Below are positions 44,031-52,155 of a stretch of DNA of 64,000 bases, piece by piece (positions within the stretch are counted from its first letter, which is position 1; the number at the start of each line of letters is the position of its first letter). Source of the DNA: JAJPHF01 sp035293805. GTDB taxonomy: Bacteria; Chloroflexota; UBA6077; JAJPHF01. The translations under genes were made by a program, and so were the position numbers. Location of the stretch: the NCBI GenBank assembly GCA_035293805.1, contig DATGMD010000028.1:87873-151872 (forward strand). The letters run 5' to 3'. The notes beneath the pieces are model-generated. The model did not search any database and had not been told where the DNA came from. It saw only the letters and a program-made list of their open reading frames with translations.

Positions 44031-45398
44031 CTACTCCTGACGGCCGCGGAAGGTGAGCTTGAGGCCGGTGCCCTCGAAGCCGAAGGCTTTGCGGAGCTGG
44101 TTTTCCAGGTAGCGGACGTACGAGAAGTGGACGAGCGAGGGATCGTTCACGAAGAAGACGAACGTTGGCGGGCGCACGTCGGCCTGCGTCACGTAGAGCA
44201 CCTTGAGCACCTTGCCGCGGGCGCTCAACGGGTGCGCCTGGAGCGCCTCGGTGATCACCCCGTTCAGCTTCGCGGTCGGCACGCGCTTCGACCGCTCCGC
44301 TGCCGCTAGGAGCGCCGCGTCGAGCACGCGCCGCACCCCCTGGCCCGTCTTCGCCGACACGAACAGCAGCGGGGCGTAGTCCAGGAACTGGAGCGCCTGC
44401 CGGACCTGGTGCGTGTACTCGGTCTGGACACGGGCGTTCTTCGCCACCAGGTCCCACTTGTTCAGGACCAGGACGACGCCCTTGGCCGACTCCTGGATGT
44501 AGCTCGCCACGTGCGCGTCCTGGGCGGTGACGCCCTCCTCGGCGTCGAGGACCAGCGCCGCCACGTCCGCGCGGTCGATGGCTCGCATGGCCCGCAGCAC
44601 GCTGAACTTCTCGACGCCCGGCGCGATCCGCCCGCGCCGCCGGATGCCCGCCGTGTCGATCAGGCGAAAGCGGTGGTCGGCGTAGTCGAAGAGCGTGTCC
44701 ACGGCGTCGCGGGTCGTGCCGGGGATGGGGCTGACGATCGCGCGGCGCTCGCCCACCAGCGCGTTCAGGAGGGAGCTTTTGCCCACGTTCGGGCGGCCGA
44801 TGATCGCCAGGCCAATCTCGTCCTCGGCCACCGGCTCCTCGGGTGTCCGCGGCAGGTGGACGAGGATGGCGTCGAGCAGGTCGCCCGTGCCTGTGCCATG
44901 AATGGCGGAAATCGGGTAAGGCTCGCCCAGCCCTAGCTCGTGGAACTCGGGCACGCCCAGCTGCGCCTGCCGGGACTCGGCTTTGTTGACGGCGAGCAGC
45001 ACCGGCTTCCGCGTGCGCCGCAGCAGCAGCGCCAGGTCCGCGTCGCCGGCCACGGGGCCCGTCTGCGCGTCGGCGACGAAGACGATCACGTCCGCCTGGG
45101 CGATCGCCTCTTGCGCCTGGGCCAGCGTGCCGGCCATGATGTCGCCCTCGACCTCCAGGCCGATGCCGCCCGTGTCGACGAGGTTGAACTCCACGCCGCC
45201 CCAGTCGGTCGTGCCGTACAGGCGATCGCGGGTGGTGCCCGGCACGTCGTGGACCACGGCGTATGGCTCGCCGATCAGGCGGTTGAACAGGGTGGACTTG
45301 CCCACGTTCGGCCGGCCGACGAGCGCGACGAGCGGCTTTCCGCGCGTCGGGGGCGCGGCGGGCTCGTTGGCCAATCGGGACAGCTCGCGGTCGCTCAT
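44031..45398 (-). CDS. der: Ribosome biogenesis GTPase Der (EngA)
   Basis: Der has two tandem GTPase domains and a KH-like domain, and is required for 50S assembly. Seen here: G1 in VALVGRPNVGKSTLFNRLIG (residue about 24) and again in LAIIGRPNVGKSSLLNALVG (about 200), NKAE and NKWD G4 motifs, DTGGIGLE and DTAGIRRRGRI G3 motifs, and a C-terminal KH part (GKVLKVLYVTQADVRPPTFV). At 455 residues the length is normal. ATG 45398 lies two bases after the ybbR stop, so it is the last gene of the argF-cdaA-ybbR unit. Confidence 0.96.
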   Translation of the reverse strand: MSDRELSRLANEPAAPPTRGKPLVALVGRPNVGKSTLFNRLIGEPYAVVHDVPGTTRDRLYGTTDWGGVEFNLVDTGGIGLEVEGDIMAGTLAQAQEAIAQADVIVFVADAQTGPVAGDADLALLLRRTRKPVLLAVNKAESRQAQLGVPEFHELGLGEPYPISAIHGTGTGDLLDAILVHLPRTPEEPVAEDEIGLAIIGRPNVGKSSLLNALVGERRAIVSPIPGTTRDAVDTLFDYADHRFRLIDTAGIRRRGRIAPGVEKFSVLRAMRAIDRADVAALVLDAEEGVTAQDAHVASYIQESAKGVVLVLNKWDLVAKNARVQTEYTHQVRQALQFLDYAPLLFVSAKTGQGVRRVLDAALLAAAERSKRVPTAKLNGVITEALQAHPLSARGKVLKVLYVTQADVRPPTFVFFVNDPSLVHFSYVRYLENQLRKAFGFEGTGLKLTFRGRQE

Positions 45399-45400
45399 CG

Positions 45401-46852
45401 TCAGCGCCTCACCGGGGTGGCGGTCGCGCGCGGCGTGGGGGTCGGCGTGCGCGTGCCGGTTGCGCTGGCCGTGGGCGTCGCCGGCGCGGTGGGCGATGGC
45501 GTGGGAGTGGCCGGGGGCGCGGTGGCGGTGGCAAGCGGGATCGGGGCCGCCTCGGTCGCCGCCGGCGGCGGTTCGGTCGGCGGCGCGCTGGTGGGCTCAG
45601 CGGTCGGGAGCGCGGTCGGCGCGGCCGTCGCCGTCGGGCCAGCGCTGTTCGCGGCTTGCAGCACCACGCGCACCGACGCCGGGCTAACCTGTTCGAGCTG
45701 GTAGCGGTCGGGCAGGGTAACGTGCACCGGCAGCGTCGCCGTGCCCTCCCCCAGGCCGCTGGCGTCGACCGTCGCGCGCACGTCGCTCGCGCTCAGCCCC
45801 TGGTCGGCCGGCCCGCTGGCCGTCACGTTCACGATGGGCACGTCGCTGGCCACGAACAGGTCGCTGCCCACGCCCTGCACGCTGACCGGCACGGGGAGCG
45901 TCTGGCGCAGGCTGAGGGCGGAGACTTGCACCGTGACGCTCAGGGGCTCCGCGCGCGCCAGCGTGACGCCGGCCGGCGGCAGCACGCTCACCTGCCGCGT
46001 GATCGGGCCGGTCGCGCCCGAGAGATCGATCGGCTCGGTATCCAGCGATTCGACCGCGCCCAGCGGCTGCGGCTCCCCGATCACCGTCACCACGGCTGGG
46101 TCGACGCTTACCTGCTCGACCCAGTAGCCGGGCGCGACCGTCCCGCGCAGCACCGGGTGGACGCCGACCTCCTTGTAGCCGACCTGTTGGGTAATGGGCA
46201 GCTGCACATGCAGCGTGGGCGGCTGCACGTCCACCCCCGGCGCCGTGGACGGGACGCGCTCCCCCTGCGCGTTGAGCAGCACGGCCGGCAAGCTTGTGTC
46301 CAGGTCCGACGTCACGGCGTCGAGCCGGATCTCCACGGCTGCGGACTCGATCCGCTGCACGAAGCTGGCCGGCCCGGCCACGGTGAGGGTCCGCGGATCG
46401 ACCGTGGGGGTGCCGGCGCGGTACCCAAACGGCAGGTTCCCCTCCAGGCGGGCGGCCACCGGCACCGTCTTCTGCGTCAGCTGTTCCAGGCGGACCAGCA
46501 CCGTGTTGGGGTTCGGATCGCCGGTCCGCACCAGTGGATCGGGCCGCGGCACCTGTACGGGGTAGCGGGCCGTGCCGGGCGTGGCGCGGCTCAGATCGAC
46601 GGTGGCGCGCAGCTCGCTAGGCCGGATCTGCGCGAAGACGTCGTTCGGCGCGCTCATGCGCACCGCTACCGTCGGCCAGTCCGACTCGTTGACGACTACC
46701 AGTCCGGTGGGAACGTTGCGTGCCTCGATAGCGAGCTGGAAGACGTCCGAGCGCTCGGGGTTCAGCTCGGTTTGCACGACGAGCCAGAGGGCGAGGGACA
46801 GCAGCAGCGCCCAGAGGCCGCGCACCAGATCAATGCCCGCCAGGCTAGGCAT
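45401..46852 (-). CDS. YbbR-repeat membrane protein (CdaR-like)
   Basis: The 483-residue protein has one N-terminal membrane segment (GLWALLLSLALWLVVQTELN, residues about 12-31) and then four YbbR-type extracellular repeats of about 80-90 residues (for example VAARLEGNLPFGYRAGTPTV, KEVGVHPVLRGTVAPGYWVE, LPVPVSVQGVGSD). A Pro/Thr/Ala-rich C-terminal tail of about 80 residues is unusual. YbbR/CdaR binds and modulates CdaA. ATG 46852 overlaps the cdaA stop by eight bases, so they are translationally coupled. Confidence 0.92.
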   Translation of the reverse strand: MPSLAGIDLVRGLWALLLSLALWLVVQTELNPERSDVFQLAIEARNVPTGLVVVNESDWPTVAVRMSAPNDVFAQIRPSELRATVDLSRATPGTARYPVQVPRPDPLVRTGDPNPNTVLVRLEQLTQKTVPVAARLEGNLPFGYRAGTPTVDPRTLTVAGPASFVQRIESAAVEIRLDAVTSDLDTSLPAVLLNAQGERVPSTAPGVDVQPPTLHVQLPITQQVGYKEVGVHPVLRGTVAPGYWVEQVSVDPAVVTVIGEPQPLGAVESLDTEPIDLSGATGPITRQVSVLPPAGVTLARAEPLSVTVQVSALSLRQTLPVPVSVQGVGSDLFVASDVPIVNVTASGPADQGLSASDVRATVDASGLGEGTATLPVHVTLPDRYQLEQVSPASVRVVLQAANSAGPTATAAPTALPTAEPTSAPPTEPPPAATEAAPIPLATATAPPATPTPSPTAPATPTASATGTRTPTPTPRATATPVRR

Positions 46853-47714
46853 GGGGCTGGGCCTCGCCGCGACGCAGCACGGCGCGCGTCAGGCTCTGTA
46901 GCTGGAGCAGGCGCGGGCGCTGGACGGTCGGGCGGTAGATGACCTGCAGCACCTTGCGCAGCTTCTCGTCGTCGAGGTTGCGCACCATGCGGCCGTTGTT
47001 GGCGATCGAGATCTGCCCCGTCTCCTCCGATACCACGACACACACGGCGTCGGTGCGCTCGCTGATGCCGATCGCGGCGCGGTGGCGCGTGCCGAGGTGG
47101 CCAGTGCCCCGGCCGGTCTCGGTCAGCGGCAGCAGGCAGCCCGCCGCCACGATCCGCTCACCGCGCACAATGGCGGCGCCGTCGTGCAGCGGCGCGTGGG
47201 GGAAGAAGACGTTGAGCAGCAGCTCCTGCGAGAGCGCGGCGTCCAGCCGCGTGCCGGTCTCGATGTACTCGCCCAGCCCGGTCTCGCGCTCCAGCACGAT
47301 CAGCGCGCCCCAGCGCATCTCTGACAGGCGCCGCGCCGAGACGGCGAGCACCTCGATCGTGCGGCCCACGGGCGTGTTGGTGGCGGGCCGCGTCAGCACG
47401 CCGCTGGGGCGGCCCACCTGTTCGAGCGCGCGGCGCAGCTCGGGCGCGAACAAGACCACGAGTGCCACGCTGAGCAGCGGCACCGAGTTGCGCAACAGCC
47501 AGCTCACGGTCGTCAGGCCGAACACGTTGGCGAGCACCGCGCCGACGAGGTAGACGATGGCCAGGCCGCGCAGGATCGTGATGCCCGTCGTGCCGTGGAT
47601 GAGCGTGAGCACGCCGTAGAAGAACACCGCGATGAGCGCGATGTCGAGGATGCTGCGCAGATCGGTCAAGAGGCGCAGCGTGGAGCCGCTGACGAACTGC
47701 ATCAGCTCGTTCAC
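46845..47714 (-). CDS. cdaA: Diadenylate cyclase CdaA (c-di-AMP synthase)
   Basis: CdaA makes cyclic di-AMP from two ATP at the membrane, controlling potassium, osmolytes and cell wall. The 289-residue protein has three N-terminal membrane helices (LDIALIAVFFYGVLTLIHG, GLAIVYLVGAVLANVFGL, LLSVALVVLFAPELRRALEQ). The DAC domain has VNVFFPHAP-like LLNVFFPHAPLHDGAAIVRG with the DGA motif (about residue 177) and LGTRHRAAIGISERTDAVCV with the RHR motif (about 208). GTG 47714 follows GGGAGGGGGAG. Its start overlaps the stop of the truncated duplicate by four bases. Confidence 0.95.
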   Translation of the reverse strand: MNELMQFVSGSTLRLLTDLRSILDIALIAVFFYGVLTLIHGTTGITILRGLAIVYLVGAVLANVFGLTTVSWLLRNSVPLLSVALVVLFAPELRRALEQVGRPSGVLTRPATNTPVGRTIEVLAVSARRLSEMRWGALIVLERETGLGEYIETGTRLDAALSQELLLNVFFPHAPLHDGAAIVRGERIVAAGCLLPLTETGRGTGHLGTRHRAAIGISERTDAVCVVVSEETGQISIANNGRMVRNLDDEKLRKVLQVIYRPTVQRPRLLQLQSLTRAVLRRGEAQPHA

Positions 47715-48055
47715 GCCGCTCCCCCTCCCGAATCGCTGCCACCACCCCGACGGCCGACCTGCTCGAGCGCGCGGCGCAGCTCGGGCGCGAACAGCACGAC
47801 CAGCGCCACGCTGAGCAGCGGGACCGAGTTGCGCAGCAGCCAGCTCACGGTGGTCAGGCCGAACACGTTGGCGAGCACCGCGCCGACGAGGTAGACGATG
47901 GCCAGGCCGCGCAGGATCGTGATGCCCGTCGTCCCGCGGATGAGTATCGCCAGGCCGCACAACAAGCCGGCGCTGACGAGAATATCCGTCATGCTGCGGG
48001 AATCAGCCAAAACGACTACGATCGAGCTGTGGATGATGGCTAGTAGCTCGCCCAC
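47711..48055 (-). CDS. Truncated cdaA duplicate: membrane domain only
   Basis: The 114-residue protein repeats the CdaA membrane half without the catalytic domain. From GTTGITILRGLAIVYLVGAV to ALEQVGR the proteins are identical and the DNA almost so, as in a recent duplication or gene conversion. The first 45 residues differ (GELLAIIHSSIVVVLADSRS against the CdaA start). It ends after a Gly/Ser tail. The proposed GTG 48055 has only a weak ribosome site, and the stop overlaps the CdaA start (GTGA). Membrane-domain-only copies could form mixed oligomers with CdaA; this is inferred. It could also be non-functional debris. Confidence 0.7.
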   Translation of the reverse strand: MGELLAIIHSSIVVVLADSRSMTDILVSAGLLCGLAILIRGTTGITILRGLAIVYLVGAVLANVFGLTTVSWLLRNSVPLLSVALVVLFAPELRRALEQVGRRGGGSDSGGGAA

Positions 48056-48078
48056 GCAGACTGTCCCGTCTTCTGCCG

Positions 48079-49044
48079 CTAGGCTCGGCGCTCGCCGGCC
48101 AGCGTTGCGGCCGCGACGTCGGCCCCGAGCAGGGCGCAGAGCAGCGCCTTCTGGGCGTGCAGCCGGTTCTCCGCCTGGTCGAGGACGCGCGACTGCGGCC
48201 CGTCGAGCACGTCGTCGGTGATCTCCTGGCCGCGGTGCGCGGGCAGGCAGTGCAGCACCAGCGCCCCGGGCCGCGCGGCGGCCAGCAGCGACGCGTTCAC
48301 CTGGTAGGGCGGGAAGATGTCCTGCCGCTGCTCCCGCTCGGCCTCCTGGCCCATGCTGTACCAGGTGTCGGTGTAGATCACGTCGGCGCCCTCGACGGCC
48401 GCCCGGGGATCGACGAGCTGCCGCAGCTCGGTGCCGGCCGCCCCCGCCAGCCGCGCGGCCTCGGCCCACACGCCGCGATCCGGCTCGTAGCCCGCGGGCG
48501 TCGCCACCCGCAAGTGCAGCCCCACGCGCGGCGCGGCCTCGACCAGCGAGTTCGCCACGTTGTTGCCGTCGCCCACATAGGCCAGCGTCACGCCCTCCAG
48601 CTCGCCCAGGTGCTCCTGAATCGTGAGCAGGTCGGCCAGGCACTGGCAGGGATGGAGCAGGTCCGACAGGCCGTTCACGACCGGGATGTCGGCGGCCTCG
48701 GCGAACGCGACCACGTCGTCATGTAGGAACGTGCGGGCGACGACCGCGTCGACGTAGCGGCTGATGACGCGCGCCACGTCGGCCACGCTCTCGCGCTCGC
48801 CCAGCCCCACCTCTTGCGGCGAGAGGTACAGCGCCGAGCCGCCGAGCTGAAGCATCCCGGCCTCGAACGAGACGCGGGTGCGCAGCGACGGCTTCTGGAA
48901 GAGCAGGGCGAGGATGCGCCCGGGGAGCAGCGCATGCGGCTGCCGCGCCGCCTGGGCTCGCTTCAGCGCCGCGGCCGTCGCGAGCAGGTGGCGCAGCTCG
49001 GTCCCGTCGAGATCGGAGATCGCCAGCAGGTCCTTGTGCCGCAC
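48079..49044 (-). CDS. argF: Ornithine carbamoyltransferase
   Basis: ArgF forms citrulline from ornithine and carbamoyl phosphate in arginine synthesis. The 321-residue protein shows LFQKPSLRTRVSFEAGMLQL (carbamoyl-phosphate loop, Ser about 53), SPQEVGLGERESVADVARVI, LLHPCQCLADLLTIQEHLG (HPCQ at 131-134), YVGDGNNVANSLVEAA and VLHCLPAHRGQEITDDVLDG. The GTG at 49044 with GAGG upstream starts at RHKDLLAISDLD. An open reading to 49380 exists but overlaps another gene frame. It is the first enzyme gene of the leftward unit leading to cdaA. Confidence 0.95.
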   Translation of the reverse strand: MRHKDLLAISDLDGTELRHLLATAAALKRAQAARQPHALLPGRILALLFQKPSLRTRVSFEAGMLQLGGSALYLSPQEVGLGERESVADVARVISRYVDAVVARTFLHDDVVAFAEAADIPVVNGLSDLLHPCQCLADLLTIQEHLGELEGVTLAYVGDGNNVANSLVEAAPRVGLHLRVATPAGYEPDRGVWAEAARLAGAAGTELRQLVDPRAAVEGADVIYTDTWYSMGQEAEREQRQDIFPPYQVNASLLAAARPGALVLHCLPAHRGQEITDDVLDGPQSRVLDQAENRLHAQKALLCALLGADVAAATLAGERRA

Positions 49045-49144
49045 CGCCGCCTCGGTCGGCCCGTCGCCAGGCCCGAAGATGCCTAAGTATACCAGCCTGG
49101 GCGCGCTGGGTTGGCGAATTGTCACGCCGGGCGCCGCGCGTGGG

Positions 49145-49708
49145 TCAGCGCAGCGGGCGCGTCGGCGAGGCCGTCGGCGCGACGGCGCGCGTGGGCGTGC
49201 GCGTGGCCGTGACAGCGGTGCGGATCGGTGTGCGGGTGGCCGTGGCAAGGCGCGCGCCGCCCGCCGCGAGCGTGGCCGTGGCGGCGGCGCGGGGCACCAC
49301 GCCGAGCGTGGGGCTGGGCGCGCCGGCGCTCGGCCGCGTGCTCGTCGCGCTGGGTAGGCGTGCAGGCGCGGCGCCGCCAACCGGCGTGGGCGTGGCAGTC
49401 GGGCGGGCCGTGGGTGAGCGCTCGGCGAGCAGCGGCGAGATCGGGTTCACGTCGGTGGCGATCGGCAGCAGCGTGGGCGTGGCCGTGCCGACCGCGACCA
49501 TAGTCGGGGGCGGCTGGTAGCGGGCGAGCGCGATCAGGCTGGCGGCGCCAACCGTGTAGAGCAGCGACGCGGCCAGCAGCAGCGCGACGGCCAGGCCGAA
49601 CCCGATGCGCTGCCACTCGCCGAGCTGGTCGTACCGGGCCCACGCCCGATCCACCCACCGTGCCAGCCCGGACCTCCGCCGCAATCGCCCCTCCCTGCCC
49701 CGCGCCAT
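49145..49708 (-). CDS. Single-pass membrane protein with Pro/Thr-rich tail
   Basis: The 187-residue protein has an Arg-rich start, one membrane helix (IGFGLAVALLLAASLLYTVG, about residues 36-55), then a long extracellular Thr/Pro/Ala tail (SPTARPTATPTPVGG and similar). No family is recognised. The tail style resembles the YbbR C-terminus and the surface proteins nearby. It lies 100 bases upstream of argF in the same direction. The ribosome site before ATG 49708 is weak, so the start is uncertain. Confidence 0.6.
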   Translation of the reverse strand: MARGREGRLRRRSGLARWVDRAWARYDQLGEWQRIGFGLAVALLLAASLLYTVGAASLIALARYQPPPTMVAVGTATPTLLPIATDVNPISPLLAERSPTARPTATPTPVGGAAPARLPSATSTRPSAGAPSPTLGVVPRAAATATLAAGGARLATATRTPIRTAVTATRTPTRAVAPTASPTRPLR

Positions 49709-49823
49709 TAAACGCCATCACCGCCCCCGCGCGCAACCGTTCCGGTGCGTTCCGGCGCCCCGCCGCGAGGCCACCGCTGCGGAAACTGGACGCGGGTGTG
49801 CCCCACGATGTTGCAGCACTGTG

Positions 49824-50084
49824 TATCCGAGGAACGGTCAAACGATGCTCCTTTACCGGATGGTTAAACGCTAGGCCGGGCGCGGGACCGGGCGTGCTGG
49901 TCGGGCACGGAAGATCGCATCGTTTACCCCGTACGATACTCCCCGGCTCTCCTGCCGCGGGCCGGGCCGGCGGGGGCGTACCCCGGGCATGGGCGCGGGC
50001 GGCGGGTGCGGGGGAGGCGTGTACGGGGAATGCCGGCGATCACATCGCGCCGGACGGCGGCGCTCTCCGGCGCGCCTCGCGGCC
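49824..50084 (+). repeat. Structured dispersed element, copy B
   Basis: This 261-bp element begins TATCCGAGGAACGGTCAAAC and matches the minus-strand copy at 39562-39810. The inverted pairs are AAACGATGC (49840-49848) with GCATCGTTT (49917-49925), and CCCCGTAC (49927-49934) with GTACGGGG (50021-50028). It precedes the tandem hairpins and then the exported-protein operon at 50546. Both copies carry a small open frame in the same place, which I do not call a gene. Confidence 0.75.
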
Positions 50085-50096
50085 GGGTACTAGGGG

Positions 50097-50270
50097 CGCG
50101 CCCTCACCCCGACCCTCTCCCAGGGGGAGAGGGGGAGGGACGCCCTCACCCCTGCCCTCTCCCAGGGGGAGAGGGAGTGAGACGCGCCCTCACCCCGACC
50201 CTCTCTCAGGGGGAGAGGGAGTGAGACGCGCCCTCACCCCGACCCTCTCTCAGGGGGAGAGGGAGTAGGA
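50097..50270. repeat. Four tandem copies of a 42-44 bp hairpin unit
   Basis: Each unit reads GCCCTCACCCCGACCCTCTC followed by CCAGGGGGAGAGGGAG with small changes, and can fold as CCCTCTC/GAGAGGG. Units differ at only a few places, so the expansion is recent. The single-unit form is at 37811-37885. Confidence 0.85.
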
Positions 50271-50545
50271 CGCCCTGGCACCGGATTCGCTGGGACACCG
50301 GGCCGGGTGGCGACCGGGCGGGGCGCTGCTTGCTACGCCCCTACAAGATAAGGCATTGGCAGAGAGCCATCGTCCGGCGGAGCCAGTGGAGCCGCGAAAC
50401 CGACCCAAAAGGCTGGGGCACACCCACTTGCCGCAAGCCTCTTGACAGGTTGAGAGGACGAGGCTAATCTGCTGGACAGCGAAGCGAGCGGCGTGCCCCG
50501 GGCCCTTTCCCCAGCGCCCATTTTAGTGTTCATGGAGCGCCTGCC

Positions 50546-51136
50546 GTGATTGGTACGGGCATCGCCATAAGGCTCCGAGGTCGACGGGAACTGCTCGCCG
50601 GGATGCCGTGTGTGCTCGCGGTGCTGCTGCTGGCCTGGGCGGGCGCCGTATCGAGCGCCGCCGGCGAGGCGGCCGCGCCCGCGGCTGCCGACAGCCGGGC
50701 CGCGAGCCGAGCGGTAGCTGGCGGCGGTCGCCCGCTTCTCGGCGCGCTGGTAGTCGGCGTCGCGCCCTCGGCAACCGCCAATCTGACCGGTGAGAGCGAC
50801 CCGATGGCGCTGGCGCCGCTGCCACACTTCGGGTTTGGCGAGGTCCAGGTGGCGACTGGGCTGGTGCGCCCGGCGGGCCGCGAGAACCGCGCGCTGGGCG
50901 TGCCGCTCACCGCACACCAGACGGCCGTCGCGCGGCGGGCTATTCAGCCCAACCAGACGCCGAAGGCCGTCCCGCACACCCCGATCACGGCTTACCAGAC
51001 GGCCGCGGCGCGACGAGCGATCCAGCCGAGCCAGACGCCGAATGCCGCGCTGACTCCGCTCGCGACAGCGCTCCCGAGCGCAACGACGACGCCCGTCGTC
51101 ACCACACCGTTTGTGGCGCCGGCGCCGCTGCCATGA
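50546..51136 (+). CDS. Exported protein of unknown function, first of a three-gene operon
   Basis: The 196-residue protein has a signal peptide (RRELLAGMPCVLAVLLLAWA, about residues 13-32), then an Ala-rich region. A near-duplicate segment follows: HQTAVARRAIQPNQTP and YQTAAARRAIQPSQTP, 30 residues apart. The tail is Thr/Pro/Ala-rich. I recognise no family. GTG 50546 is the start; its stop overlaps the next ATG by four bases (ATGA), so the genes are coupled. It lies downstream of the structured element B and the tandem hairpins. Confidence 0.6.
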   Translation: MIGTGIAIRLRGRRELLAGMPCVLAVLLLAWAGAVSSAAGEAAAPAAADSRAASRAVAGGGRPLLGALVVGVAPSATANLTGESDPMALAPLPHFGFGEVQVATGLVRPAGRENRALGVPLTAHQTAVARRAIQPNQTPKAVPHTPITAYQTAAARRAIQPSQTPNAALTPLATALPSATTTPVVTTPFVAPAPLP

Positions 51137-52133
51137 GCGATCAGACGAGCCAGCGCGTGCAGGGCGGTCGGCCGCGAGCCTGGCTGGCGCCTATCCTGGC
51201 GCTCGCGCTGGCGCTCGGACTGTCGGCGGCGACCGGCGCACTTGCGAGCGGCGGGGCGCCCCGCCCGGAGCGGCTTGCGGGGGCGCCGGGCGAGAGCGGC
51301 GCCCTCGGCGGTATGGACGGACTTGGGATAGCGCCACCACCTTCTCTGTTGTCGCGCCGACGGCCACTCCAACTCTCACACCGACGCATCCTCCCACGCC
51401 GGCGACGAGCGTACCGGCGCAATTGGGTCCTGAGCTGGGCTATGTAGTTGCCGACACACGCACAGATAACTGGAGCTGGTACGAATTTGCCGGCGCACAG
51501 GCCATTATTGACCCAGACTTCGATGGCATACCAGTTGGCGTGGAGGGGTGGCAGGCAGGGATTACCGGCGTTCAGGGTAACTATCAGATGGAGGTCGGCC
51601 CCGACGGACAATTGTATTGGTCACCATTTGTCGAGGCGGGCATACAAAAGCTGTGCCCCACCACCGGATCCTGCACCTGGCGGCTATATAGCAGTTACGT
51701 CGTAGGTGGCCAGACCGTGACGTCCACCGCCGGCACGCGCCCAGTTGAGCTGATTCCCTACTACGGATCGGGTTATATACCGCCATATTCAGTGTGGCGC
51801 CTCAAGGTATGGAGGCCCGCCGCCAATAATCAGTGGATTGCTCAGGGGTGTGACGGACCGTCTAACGACCAGTGCCACGACATAACCATTGGAGGCATCA
51901 ATCTTGGTCCGCCGCAATCGATGTGGTTTGTTGGCGCTTGGATCGAAGCGAATTGCCCAACTTGTGCAATGGGCAGGATCGTCGCCAGTTACAATTCGTT
52001 CTGTTGTCCATCTTGGCCTGATTGGCAGCCATATTGCTACGATACACGTTATATCTTCGTCAATATAGGCCAGCGTGTGTCAGTAGTCGGCCCGTGTGTG
52101 GCTTCGACAACCTGGAGTGTCGGCACCCGTTGA
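51133..52133 (+). pseudogene. Exported protein gene interrupted by a frameshift
   Basis: The ATG at 51133 opens a signal peptide (PILALALALGLSAATGALAS) in one frame, which runs on to 51447. The rest of the protein reads in another frame from about 51310-51340, starting TWDSATTFSVVAPTATPT, then NWSWYEFAGAQAIIDPDF and six or more cysteines (LCPTTGSCTW, CPTCAMGR, NSFCCPSW) to the stop at 52133. One missing base near GGACTTGGG would join them. The second half is AT-richer than its surroundings. No family is recognised. True decay, programmed shift or assembly error are all possible. Confidence 0.65.
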
Positions 52134-52155
52134 CTCGACGCCGTGGAGTAGCGCC

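Noticed and set aside
48079..49380. Extended argF reading to 49380
   Set aside because: The extension overlaps the membrane-protein gene in another frame, is Arg/Ala/Pro-rich and unlike any ArgF N-terminus; GTG 49044 gives the normal length.
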